Shown: one piece after another, positions 43,023 through 52,063 of the stretch
Layout: every line of letters starts with the position of its first letter
How positions within the stretch are numbered: position 1 is the first letter of the stretch
Source of the DNA: Olivibacter domesticus
GTDB taxonomy: Bacteria > Bacteroidota > Bacteroidia > Sphingobacteriales > Sphingobacteriaceae
Assembly (NCBI RefSeq): GCF_900109575.1
Contig: NZ_FOAF01000003.1
Span: 310,001-374,000 of the forward strand
DNA length: 64,000 bases
Direction of reading: 5' to 3'
Position numbers and translations under genes: made by a program
The notes under the pieces: model-generated
What the model saw: only the letters and a program-made list of their open reading frames with translations
The model's database searches: none
Told to the model about the DNA's origin: nothing

Positions 43023-45440
43023 TCACTCGCTTCGCAAAGACTTCACCGGATTCGCTAATGCTGCCTTTACGGTTTGCACACTAATAGTAATGAATGCGAT
43101 CAGTAGCGCGACGCAGGTGGCAACTACAAATACCTCCCAAGAAATGTCAATTCGATAGGCAAAATCACTCAACCAACTGCTCATCGCAAACCAAGCAATA
43201 GGAAAGGCAACTAAGGCTGCTAGTGCAACTAAAAGCAAAAAATCCTTCGACAATAAACGAACAATACTTCCAATGCTCGCGCCTAAAACTTTACGGATGC
43301 CAATCTCTTTTACACGCTGGGTAATGGTAAAAGCAGATAAGCCAAATAAGCCTAAACAGGCTATAAAAATAGCGACACCTGCAAAGACGCTAAAAATAAC
43401 TTGTTGTTGATGTTCTGCTTTGTAAAGATCAGCAAAGCGGCTATCTAGAAAAGTATAATCAAAAGGTACTTCGGGTAGATATTTTTTCCAAGTTGCTTCT
43501 ATGTGCTGCACGGCCCGCTGCACGTCGCCTGAAACCCGAATAGAAATCCGATTATAGTCATTCTCTCCGGTGGAGACTGATAAAACCAAGGGTAAGATGC
43601 GTTGGTGTAAGGATTCGAAATTAAAATCATTCATAACACCGGCAATCTGACCCATTTGATCACCATATTTAAATTGTTTACCCAAGGCCTCCTCGTTAGA
43701 CTGAATACCGAGTGCCCTAACAGCCGCTTGGTTAAGTACAAAAGAGCTTGTATCGGATCCATCTTGACCTTTGAAGTTTCTTCCCGAAAGCATTGAAATA
43801 CCATAAGTAGGAATAAAGCCTTCATCCACGCGTAGATATTTAATATCAGCTTTAGACGGGGCGAGGGAGTTACCCAAATTAATCTGCGCTCCTTGTGCAT
43901 CCAATAGCCGACCTGAAGGGATACGGCTCGATCGCGCGACATCTTGAATTGCGGTATTTGTTGTTAAAGAATTTCTAAACGATTGAAAAGACTGATCCAA
44001 ACCGTCATTGTTATTTAAAATGATAACCTGTTCTTTATTAAAACCTAGAGACTTATTCTGAATAAAACTGAGCTGCTGGAATACGATGGCTGTACTTACA
44101 ATTAAAATAATGGATATGGAGAATTGAATAACTACCAAAATCTTTCTTAAGGAGAAGGCTTTTTCACTATTCTTAAATAGGCCTTTAAGTACTTTTACCG
44201 GACGAAATGAAGAGAGAAAAATCGCAGGGTAGATGCCCGAAACAATGCCAATAAAAAAAGGTAGTAGTAGTAATGGAATTAATATTTGCGCTTTTAATAA
44301 AAGAGACATGGAGAGTGTCTGACCGGATAGGTTATTTAACAGTGGGAGCAACAACCATGTCAGCAAAAACGAAATGAAAGCGGCTACCCAGCAAATCAAA
44401 ATACTTTCACTCAAGAATTGAGCAATAAGTTCTGACTTGTTTGCCCCTACTACTTTTCGAACACCAATTTCCCTTGCGCGCAATGCAGAGCGTGCCGTTG
44501 ATAAGTTCATATAATTTATGCAGGCAATCAGTAGAATAAAAATTCCTATGATTGAAAAAATATAGACCCTTTTAATATCGCCATTTTCCTCTAGCTCTGA
44601 ATCTTTGTGCGAATACAAATGTATATCACTTAACTTTCGCAGCGATAAGGAAGTCCAGTTTGAAGCTTTATTGCTGCCATCTGGAACATGCCTATTAAGA
44701 AATGCCGGAAATTGTGCTTCGAGTTGCTTAGCATCAAAACCCTTAGGAAGCAAAAGATATAAATAAAACATATTGTTGCCCCAATTTGTCCGTAGCTGTT
44801 CTTCGCCATAAATAGCCGTGTCTTTCAATGAAGAAAAAGACAGTAAAACATCAGGATGCCAATGTGAATTTGCTGGTAAAGATTCATAAATGCCTGTTAC
44901 TTTAAATAATAACTGTTGGTTGATCTTGATCATTTTATTGATCGGATTTTCATTTCCAAAATATCTTTTAGCAACTTCTTCAGTCAATAAAATGGAGTAA
45001 GGTTCCGTCAATGCATTTTTAATGTTACCCTCTTTCAAGTTAACGTCGAATACATCAAATAAATGTTCATCTGCAAAATAAAGCTCGTTTTCTTTAAAGA
45101 TTTTATCGTTGTATTGAATGGTTCCATCACCAATAGGTAATATGGTGGTAATGGTTTTAATTTCCTTAAAATCGTTCTTCAATAAAGGAGCAAACGGAGG
45201 AGCCACTGCTCCAAGGTCTAAGGAAACGCTCTTATCCTCCTGATTTAGAAACGTGCGTTCTACCCTGTAAACATGTTCTGCCTGTTTATTATACTTATCA
45301 TAACTTAACTCGTTAACTAAATAAACACAAATAATAAAGCAGCAGGTTAGTCCAATGGTAAGACCAGATATATTAATGAATGAATACACTTTATTCTTCA
45401 TCAGATTTCGCCAGGCGATTTTTATGTAATTTTTAAACAT
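43023..45440 (-). CDS. FtsX/MacB-type ABC transporter permease (P13, 805 aa), operon V
   Basis: The frame is open from 45455, but the start at 45440 gives MFKNYIKIAWRNLMKNKVYS as in the siblings. Signatures RAREIGVRKVVGA and RVKEIGIRKVLGA; ends NPVKSLRSE. It is a single-gene unit: to its left lies only repeat sequence and the converging acyltransferase gene. The leader is long (about 140 nt from the predicted start near 45580) and contains the hairpin at 45469-45483 and AAGTATC repeats. The control region is 45592-45694. Confidence 0.94.
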   Translation of the reverse strand: MFKNYIKIAWRNLMKNKVYSFINISGLTIGLTCCFIICVYLVNELSYDKYNKQAEHVYRVERTFLNQEDKSVSLDLGAVAPPFAPLLKNDFKEIKTITTILPIGDGTIQYNDKIFKENELYFADEHLFDVFDVNLKEGNIKNALTEPYSILLTEEVAKRYFGNENPINKMIKINQQLLFKVTGIYESLPANSHWHPDVLLSFSSLKDTAIYGEEQLRTNWGNNMFYLYLLLPKGFDAKQLEAQFPAFLNRHVPDGSNKASNWTSLSLRKLSDIHLYSHKDSELEENGDIKRVYIFSIIGIFILLIACINYMNLSTARSALRAREIGVRKVVGANKSELIAQFLSESILICWVAAFISFLLTWLLLPLLNNLSGQTLSMSLLLKAQILIPLLLLPFFIGIVSGIYPAIFLSSFRPVKVLKGLFKNSEKAFSLRKILVVIQFSISIILIVSTAIVFQQLSFIQNKSLGFNKEQVIILNNNDGLDQSFQSFRNSLTTNTAIQDVARSSRIPSGRLLDAQGAQINLGNSLAPSKADIKYLRVDEGFIPTYGISMLSGRNFKGQDGSDTSSFVLNQAAVRALGIQSNEEALGKQFKYGDQMGQIAGVMNDFNFESLHQRILPLVLSVSTGENDYNRISIRVSGDVQRAVQHIEATWKKYLPEVPFDYTFLDSRFADLYKAEHQQQVIFSVFAGVAIFIACLGLFGLSAFTITQRVKEIGIRKVLGASIGSIVRLLSKDFLLLVALAALVAFPIAWFAMSSWLSDFAYRIDISWEVFVVATCVALLIAFITISVQTVKAALANPVKSLRSE

Positions 45441-45468
45441 GGTGTTAGTTTTCAATGGTGTTTAAGCT

Positions 45469-45483
45469 ATCCGCCCTGCGGAT
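45469..45483 (-). promoter_or_regulatory. Conserved leader hairpin upstream of P13
   Basis: ATCCGC-CCT-GCGGAT, a 6-bp stem with a 3-nt loop, 28-43 nt before the P13 start. Flanking sequence (AAGCT before ATCC and GGTTTTA after GGAT on the plus strand) matches the elements before P10 and P15. Confidence 0.62.
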
Positions 45484-45591
45484 GGTTTTATCATTATAGT
45501 ATCAAGTATTAAGATATTTCAAAAAGCTTTGCCTTCTAAGTGCTTCTAATCGGCAGTTTTGTGCCTTGATACTTGTGTCTTATATCTTTGT

Positions 45592-45608
45592 CCAACTTTA
45601 TTGCCACA
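45592..45608 (-). promoter_or_regulatory. Sigma54-like -24/-12 promoter E (P13)
   Basis: Minus-strand sequence TGTGG-CAATAAAGTT-GG. It has TGGCA at -24 and TTG at -12, with the final C replaced by G. Its GG lies about 72 bp from the centre of the palindrome pair at 45658-45694, the same distance as in the other four control regions. Confidence 0.5.
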
Positions 45609-45657
45609 ATCAAAAGCGCCTTTTTTCCGTCATCCAGCCTATTGTGATTCCAGTTGT

Positions 45658-45694
45658 TGTCCGAATACGGACAATGTGTGTTCGTATTCGGACA
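45658..45694. promoter_or_regulatory. Tandem-palindrome upstream activator site E
   Basis: TGTCCG-AATA-CGGACA (perfect), 5-bp spacer ATGTG, then TGTTCG-TATT-CGGACA. Where the half-site has C instead of T (TGTCCG) the opposite half changes to CGGACA, so symmetry is preserved. It lies between P13 (leftward) and the SusC gene (rightward). Confidence 0.83.
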
Positions 45695-45900
45695 GTTTAG
45701 CAAAGTCTGCTAATTTTCGGTAACGTTCTCGTTAATAGGTTGATCATTTTCATGAAAGCAATGGAGTTAACTGATATTTTTGGAATACGAGGAATATAAA
45801 CTGTTTGGTATTCCTGTAAGACAACCAATTTAACCAATATAAACTCAGGGGCGTGTTATCCGCTGCCTATTAGCAGCAGAGGCACCAACTGTTACGAATT
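45695..45900. other. Leader region of the pectin utilization locus
   Basis: Upstream of the SusC gene. A 7-bp inverted repeat GGAATAC (45782) / GTATTCC (45808) and a small GCTGC/GCAGC hairpin (45862-45877) lie within about 120 bp of the start codon. No clear -33/-7 promoter, ECF-sigma or hybrid two-component regulator gene was found. Confidence 0.4.
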
Positions 45901-48900
45901 ATGAAAAGAAAAAAGACCTATTCAACAGCTTTATTATGGCTACTCGTGGTGCTCCTTTTGCACGGTAAGGGGTACTCACAGGTACAAAACAAGCGAGATG
46001 AACCTATCCATGGAGTCGTGATGGATGCGGATTCAAAGGAGCCGCTTAAGGGGGCTACCGTACTATTTCTCCGATCGTCCGTGGTCACACAAACGGATGA
46101 AAATGGACGTTTTCAGCTATCGCCTCCGGAAGGGAATAATGTTGTATTGGTTGCCCGATCGATGGGATATTTGCAAAAGGAGGTGCATATTACCAATCAG
46201 CAAACACTTCAGATAGCGCTCAAAAAAGATCAAGTAATGCTGGACGAGGTGGTAGCCATAGGATATGCTACCGTGAGCAGGAAAGACTTAACGGGGTCGG
46301 TTTCTTCCTTAAATGATAAACAATTAAAGGATATCCCCATTAATTCAGCGGCGGAGGCACTTACAGGTAGATTGGCGGGTGTCCAAGTAACTACATCAGA
46401 AGGTTCCCCAGGGGCTAATGTTCAATTGAAAATTCGGGGAGGAGGTTCTATTACCCAAGATAACTCTCCCTTGTATATTATTGATGGTATACAGGTAGAA
46501 GATGGACTCAATAGCTTATCCCCCCAAGATATAGCGTCGATTGATGTATTGAAAGACGCCTCTTCCACGGCAATCTATGGTGCACGTGGCGCGAATGGTG
46601 TGGTCATCATCACCACGAAAGGAGGGAAGGAAATGAAACCGGAAATCGGGTATAGCAATATTTTCGGCCTAAAACAACTCGCAAATAAATTGGAGCTTAT
46701 GCATCCTTATGATTTCGTGGTCAGGCAGTATGAACGCACGAGGGGGAATACCAGCATGGAAGAGGGCTTTGCGGCGATGTATGGCCAATGGGATGAACTG
46801 GAAAAATATAAAAATGAGCCCTTTGTGGATTGGCAAAAGAAAACATTTGGCAATGACGCATTTATGCAGACGCATAATTTGAGCATTACAGGCGGTACAG
46901 AAGCCGTTCAGTACAATTTAAGCTTAACCAGCAATGATGATGAGGGTATTATGCTCAATTCTGACTTTAATCGGAAAATGCTCAATTTCCGATTCGATAA
47001 TAAGATAAGTAGTAAATTGAAAGTTGGGTTTAACGTGCGTTATAACAATCAAACAATAAATGGAGCGGGGTCGTCGGATGAAGCTGGATCGACTTATAAT
47101 ATGCTCCGCCATACCATAAAATATAGACCGCTTAATATCGGTGGTTTATCTGAAGAAGAGTTGGATGAAGCCTATTATGAAGAGACCAATACGGGAAATG
47201 CTCTTGGTATTATTAATCCAGTGCAATTAAGTGATGCACAATACAGAAATAGGCATACACGCGTAACCAACCTGAACGGGTATGCCAATTATGTGTTCAA
47301 CAACTGGCTTTCATTTCGTTCTTCAGCAGGCTTTAACTATCAAAATGACGACATTAATAGTTTTGATGATGGCATCACTTCCAAAGCCAGAACCTTAGGG
47401 GCACGTTTACCCATGGTATCGCTCTTGGGCACAGAACGCAATAGTTTTAACAATAGTAATGTGTTAACCTTCAAGATACAGCGCGAACAGCATCACATTG
47501 ATGCAATTGTGGGAAATGAATTCTATACCATTTCTTCCAAAAGAACCGAAAATCAGTTGCGCTATTTTCCAGAGGGTATTGGTGCCGAAAAAGCACTGGC
47601 GCAATTAAGCCTCGGTACGGTTATTCCCACCTATCCGCAGACCTATAACTCGGAAACGCGTACCGTTTCTTTCTTCAATCGAACAAACTACGCTTTCGCG
47701 GATAAATACTTGGCATCCTTTAGTATACGTGCTGATGCCTCTTCTAGGTTTGCTTCTGATAAGCGTTGGGGATTCTTTCCCTCCGGTTCTATCGCATGGC
47801 GACTCTCAGCGGAACCATTCCTGAAAGATGTGTCGGCCATATCAGATATGAAACTAAGAGCTAGCTATGGCTCGGCGGGAAATGATCGGATAGACGACTA
47901 TTTGTTTTTGAATATCTTCGGTATCGGTTCTAAATATGCCTTAAACGAACAGATTTTGCCGGGGCTGGCCGTTAATGACTTGGCAAATCGCGACTTGATC
48001 TGGGAAACCACCGTATCCAAAAATATCGGATTGGACCTTGCGCTATTCAATTCCCGTATTCAACTTACCGTTGATGCCTATCACAATAAAGTGAACGATT
48101 TATTGTTAAATGTGCCGATACCGACCACCTCAGGGTATAAAACACAGTTACAGAATATCGGCAATACATCTAATAAAGGGATTGAATTTCAACTCAATGC
48201 CACGGCTATTAGCAATAAGAACTTTACTTGGAATACAGCATTCAATTTATCCTTTAACCGTAATCGAATCGACAAATTATCCAATAGCCAGTCCTATTAT
48301 TATGAATATTCCGGCTTCGGTATTTCTGGTCAACCCGCAGATTATGTGGTGCAAGTTGGTCAGTCTGTAGGTACCATGTATGGCTTTGTGTCGGATGGCT
48401 TCTATTCGGTGAACGATTTTAATTATGATCCGGAGACGTCTATTTATACACTAAAAGAAGGGGTGGTGGATGTTTCCAATGCCATTGGTACCGCCCAGCC
48501 GGGATGGATGAAATTGAAAGACCTGGATGGCAATAATCGCATTGATGAAAATGATAAGACTATCATCGGTGATGCGACACCAAAGTTTGCGGGTGGCCTG
48601 TATCAGCAATTCACCTATAAGAATTTTGATATGAGTATTTTCTTGAATTTCGTGTATGGAAACAAAATTTACAATGCCAACAAGATAGAGTTTACCAATG
48701 GCTATAGCAGCAATTCAAACTCCCTAGCAATTATGAACGATCGTTGGAAGACGATCGACGGTAATGGTCAGGTCGTACAGCAGGTAGTGACTGAGGGAGG
48801 GAGTCAGGTGGTAAAAGGAATAGCGCCCGATGCCTTAGCCGCGTTGAATCAAAATGCCTCCATCTGGATGCCCATCAGCGGTGTAGGTGCTTGGTATCCC

Positions 48901-49167
48901 ACGTCCTGGGCAATGGAAGATGGGTCTTTTTTAAGGATTAACAATGTCACTTTTGGCTATAGTTTCCCCAGCGCGATGCTTCATAAAATCAGGCTAAAAA
49001 AATTAAGAATATACGGCACGGTGAATAATTTGGCTGTGTTTACCAATTATTCAGGCTATGATCCTGAGGTGAACACCCGGCGAGCGGTGCCTACAACACC
49101 AGGGGTTGATTATTCAGCCTACCCAAGAAGCAAAACATTTATTATCGGTCTTAATCTTACGCTTTAA
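45901..49167 (+). CDS. SusC-like TonB-dependent outer-membrane transporter (1088 aa)
   Basis: Predicted to import oligosaccharides, here probably pectin fragments, through the outer membrane using TonB energy. A signal peptide (TALLWLLVVLLLHGKGYSQ) is followed by a carboxypeptidase-regulatory-like domain (about 35-110: GVVMDADSKEPLKGATV), the SusC signature LDEVVAIGYATVSRKDLTGSV near 115, and a plug domain with IRGGGSIT, PLYIIDGIQV and KDASSTAIYGARGANGVV. The rest is the beta-barrel, ending in FIIGLNLTL with the usual C-terminal aromatic pattern. It is the first gene of the locus, and the SusD gene starts a few bases after its stop. Confidence 0.95.
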   Translation: MKRKKTYSTALLWLLVVLLLHGKGYSQVQNKRDEPIHGVVMDADSKEPLKGATVLFLRSSVVTQTDENGRFQLSPPEGNNVVLVARSMGYLQKEVHITNQQTLQIALKKDQVMLDEVVAIGYATVSRKDLTGSVSSLNDKQLKDIPINSAAEALTGRLAGVQVTTSEGSPGANVQLKIRGGGSITQDNSPLYIIDGIQVEDGLNSLSPQDIASIDVLKDASSTAIYGARGANGVVIITTKGGKEMKPEIGYSNIFGLKQLANKLELMHPYDFVVRQYERTRGNTSMEEGFAAMYGQWDELEKYKNEPFVDWQKKTFGNDAFMQTHNLSITGGTEAVQYNLSLTSNDDEGIMLNSDFNRKMLNFRFDNKISSKLKVGFNVRYNNQTINGAGSSDEAGSTYNMLRHTIKYRPLNIGGLSEEELDEAYYEETNTGNALGIINPVQLSDAQYRNRHTRVTNLNGYANYVFNNWLSFRSSAGFNYQNDDINSFDDGITSKARTLGARLPMVSLLGTERNSFNNSNVLTFKIQREQHHIDAIVGNEFYTISSKRTENQLRYFPEGIGAEKALAQLSLGTVIPTYPQTYNSETRTVSFFNRTNYAFADKYLASFSIRADASSRFASDKRWGFFPSGSIAWRLSAEPFLKDVSAISDMKLRASYGSAGNDRIDDYLFLNIFGIGSKYALNEQILPGLAVNDLANRDLIWETTVSKNIGLDLALFNSRIQLTVDAYHNKVNDLLLNVPIPTTSGYKTQLQNIGNTSNKGIEFQLNATAISNKNFTWNTAFNLSFNRNRIDKLSNSQSYYYEYSGFGISGQPADYVVQVGQSVGTMYGFVSDGFYSVNDFNYDPETSIYTLKEGVVDVSNAIGTAQPGWMKLKDLDGNNRIDENDKTIIGDATPKFAGGLYQQFTYKNFDMSIFLNFVYGNKIYNANKIEFTNGYSSNSNSLAIMNDRWKTIDGNGQVVQQVVTEGGSQVVKGIAPDALAALNQNASIWMPISGVGAWYPTSWAMEDGSFLRINNVTFGYSFPSAMLHKIRLKKLRIYGTVNNLAVFTNYSGYDPEVNTRRAVPTTPGVDYSAYPRSKTFIIGLNLTL

Positions 49168-49171
49168 CATC

Positions 49172-50941
49172 ATGATCATGCTATCCAAGATTCATTTAAA
49201 GGGAATGTCCCTTGTTTTTGTACTTTCCATATCGCTGTTTTCATGCAAAAAGTATTTGGATATGGAACCGCCATCCGCATTCAGTGAAAATTACGTATTT
49301 AGTAACGTGCCCAATGTGAGAAGTGCCGTTTTGGGTGTGTATGACCGTTTGTCCGGGCTACAAGCCTACGGAAGTCGGTTGAGCCTGATGTATCCTTATG
49401 ACAGTGATGAAATGGTCGGTGTTTTGAACGGCGCTGCTCCAGACAACAGTTCCCGAGATTTATCCCGCTATAATTTACAAGCCTCCAATGCACAGCTTGC
49501 TGGTCCTTTTGAACAATTATATGCAGGTGTTGAACGGGCCAATATTTGTATTAAAAATATTCCTGAAATGAATCTATACAGCAATGGAACGGCATCAGAG
49601 CAGCTGGAATTAAAAAGGTTGTACGGAGAAGTGCTTACGTTGAGGGCACAATTTTATTTTGAGCTTGTTCGCAATTGGGGCGATATTCCAGCACCTTTCG
49701 AACCAGCGGCTGATCAAGTTGAGCTTACCTTACCGAAAGTCGATCGTGATACGATCTATAACCGTTTGATTGCAGACCTGAAAACTGCACAAGAACTACT
49801 ACCCTGGCGTACCGAAGCCAGCAACGACGAGCGTATTACCAAAGGAGCGGCAAAAGCTTTACGGGCAAGGTTGGCTTTATATCGTGCTGGTTTTTCTCTT
49901 CGAAGGAGTAATCGGATGGAACGAGCAGGTGACTACCTTTCCTTTTATCAGATTGCAAGGGATGAATGTTATGAACTGATGCAACATCGGGATCAACATA
50001 CTCTTAATCCGAGCTTTCAGGCGGTATTTAAAGAAGGGATTGATGCTTATGCCCTTGATCCGCATGGCGAAGTCTTATTTGAAGTAGCAATGGGTCGCGA
50101 AACAGATAGTAATTTAGGCTATTATGATGGTCCGAGATTTTATGTTCCAGGGAATACATCGTTATTAGGTAATGGTCAGATTAGAATTATTCCCGCTTAT
50201 TTTTATGCTTTTGATTCGTTGGATACCCGACGGGATGTTACCTGTGCCCCTTATTATAATGATCCGGATTATAGTAAAAAGGTGCAGCCCTTGCTGAATA
50301 TGACCAGCGGGAAATTCCGTTCGGATTGGATCAATCCGCGCCTTTCCTCCGCTATTCAGGCAACGGGTCTAAATTGGCCCTTAATTCGATTTTCAGATGT
50401 TTTATTAATGTTTGCCGAGGCTGAAAATGAGCTGCATGATGGGCCCACAAGCGAGGCAATGACGGCGTTACAGGAAGTCAGAACGCGTGCTTATGACGGA
50501 AATGAAACTTCAGCTGGGAATATTCCAAACGAAAAAGAGGGCTTTTTTAAGACCTTAGTACAGGAACGTTACCTGGAATTTGGAGGAGAAGGTATTCGAA
50601 AATACGACCTTATTCGCTGGAATTTAATCGATCAGAAGATACAAGAGGTTCGGGATATACTTACTAAAATGAAAAATAAGGTAGCCCCTTATGATCAACT
50701 GCCACAGTATATGTATTATAAACCTGCTGAACAGCAAGTGGTATGGGGGAATTCATTTTATGAAACGAGTCCTACAGCTGGCCCCGAAGGTTTTGTGAGG
50801 GTAAATTGGATGGCGGCCTTGACAGATGTTTGGATTACAAATGTGGCGCAGCTTTTTAGGGCTAATCATAGCGAGCTATTCCCCATTCCACAGACCGCCA
50901 TAGATGCCAACCCAAACCTAACACAGGATTATGGTTATTAA
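49172..50941 (+). CDS. SusD/RagB-like surface glycan-binding lipoprotein (589 aa)
   Basis: The start at 49172 (MIMLSKIHLKGM), four bases after the SusC stop, gives a lipoprotein signal with LFSC as lipobox; the longer frame from 49106 overlaps the SusC gene and is unlikely. SusD features are present: YVFSNVPNVRSAVLGVYDRLSG, the TPR-like LYGEVLTLRAQFYFELVRNWGDIP, and the C-terminal RYLEFGGEGIRKYDLIRWN. It forms the lid of the SusC transporter at the cell surface. Ends with NPNLTQDYGY, as usual for the family. Confidence 0.94.
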   Translation: MIMLSKIHLKGMSLVFVLSISLFSCKKYLDMEPPSAFSENYVFSNVPNVRSAVLGVYDRLSGLQAYGSRLSLMYPYDSDEMVGVLNGAAPDNSSRDLSRYNLQASNAQLAGPFEQLYAGVERANICIKNIPEMNLYSNGTASEQLELKRLYGEVLTLRAQFYFELVRNWGDIPAPFEPAADQVELTLPKVDRDTIYNRLIADLKTAQELLPWRTEASNDERITKGAAKALRARLALYRAGFSLRRSNRMERAGDYLSFYQIARDECYELMQHRDQHTLNPSFQAVFKEGIDAYALDPHGEVLFEVAMGRETDSNLGYYDGPRFYVPGNTSLLGNGQIRIIPAYFYAFDSLDTRRDVTCAPYYNDPDYSKKVQPLLNMTSGKFRSDWINPRLSSAIQATGLNWPLIRFSDVLLMFAEAENELHDGPTSEAMTALQEVRTRAYDGNETSAGNIPNEKEGFFKTLVQERYLEFGGEGIRKYDLIRWNLIDQKIQEVRDILTKMKNKVAPYDQLPQYMYYKPAEQQVVWGNSFYETSPTAGPEGFVRVNWMAALTDVWITNVAQLFRANHSELFPIPQTAIDANPNLTQDYGY

Positions 50942-51273
50942 TAGATGAAAAGAATATGGCGATCGGATAAATTACCTAAAGAAGCAGTGGCAAATGATGT
51001 AAAGGGTCGAAGGAAAAAATGATCGTTCGCTTGAAATTGGCCTCAAAATATTCTGGTAGCACTATCTAAGTAATGGTAGAAACGTTGTCAGAAGATTTTT
51101 CATTGTCGTGTCTGTTTTTAATAGGCAATGAAGCTTGCTTCGCAGGTTAAGCCAGAGTTTATGAATAAGTGTTAGCTTTCAAAGGAATTCTTTTTGCGGA
51201 AAAAAGTAATACAAAATTAAATAAAAAAGAGGTTTGAGTATAATATCCGATACTCATTAAAAATTATTTACAG
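50942..51273. other. Gap between SusD and esterase genes
   Basis: No gene of convincing length or similarity. A 25-codon frame starting at 50945 has no family resemblance. The last 100 bp are AT-rich and probably hold a promoter for the esterase gene, though no clear element stands out. Confidence 0.4.
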
Positions 51274-52044
51274 ATGAAAAGTTACCATCATATGAACAAG
51301 CTGGGGCTCATACTGGGTCTTATATGCCTGTTTAGCTTTAAGCAACCAGAAGAGATACAGATTTATTCCATTGGTGATTCCACCATGGCCGATTATACGG
51401 CAAGTTATCTTAATAAATTCGGTAAGGGATATCCCATTCGTGGCTGGATGCAGCTTGCTCCTCCCTTGTTTACAAAACAGGTACATATACATAATGAGGC
51501 TATGAGCGGGCGCAGCTCAAAAAGCTTCCGTGATGAGGGCTGGTGGTCGAAGGTTATACAACAGGTGAAAGCCGGTGATTACGTCTTTATTCAGTTTGGC
51601 CATAATGATGCCAAACTAGATACGGCTAGGCATACAGATCCACACACAACATTTAAGCAAAATATAGAACGATATGTGCGAGAGGTACAGGCAAAAAATG
51701 CCTATCCCATTCTATTTACATCCATACCGCATCGGAAGTTCGATCAAGAAGGACATATCGTGGATACCCATGGCGCTTATTTAACGGTTGTAGCGGAAGT
51801 GGCTAAATCAACACATACGCCGCTTGTCGATTTACATACGCTGGTAACCGCTTTTTTAGAAAAAACGGGGCCTGAGCAGTCCAAGGATTTATTTTTACAT
51901 ATTCCGCCAGGAAAATTTGCGTCTTTACCCACTGGGAAAAAGGACGATACGCATCTATCGGAATCAGGAGCAAAGCGTGTTGCTGAACTTGCCGTCGCTA
52001 CATTGAAAGAAACCAATTTACCGCTTCGTGCATACATTAAATGA
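51274..52044 (+). CDS. SGNH/GDSL esterase, rhamnogalacturonan acetylesterase type (256 aa)
   Basis: Predicted to remove acetyl groups from pectic rhamnogalacturonan (CE12-like). All SGNH blocks are visible: IYSIGDSTMADY (nucleophile Ser, about residue 35), NEAMSGRSSKSF (block II), FIQFGHNDAKL (block III Asn), and DDTHLSESGAKR (block V Asp-x-x-His). A short N-terminal hydrophobic segment (LGLILGLICLFSF) suggests export. The ATG at 51292 (MNKLGLIL) is an equally possible start. The gene overlaps the frame of the next gene only if the latter is started too early. Confidence 0.92.
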   Translation: MKSYHHMNKLGLILGLICLFSFKQPEEIQIYSIGDSTMADYTASYLNKFGKGYPIRGWMQLAPPLFTKQVHIHNEAMSGRSSKSFRDEGWWSKVIQQVKAGDYVFIQFGHNDAKLDTARHTDPHTTFKQNIERYVREVQAKNAYPILFTSIPHRKFDQEGHIVDTHGAYLTVVAEVAKSTHTPLVDLHTLVTAFLEKTGPEQSKDLFLHIPPGKFASLPTGKKDDTHLSESGAKRVAELAVATLKETNLPLRAYIK

Positions 52045-52063
52045 CATTAACCTAAGATACGTT

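Noticed and set aside
42801-43058. 85-codon plus-strand frame between acyltransferase gene and P13
   Set aside because: Its second half is translated from the 7-nt repeats and the end of P13; no family resemblance.
50945-51022. 25-codon frame after the SusD gene
   Set aside because: Too short, no similarity recognised and no evidence for translation.
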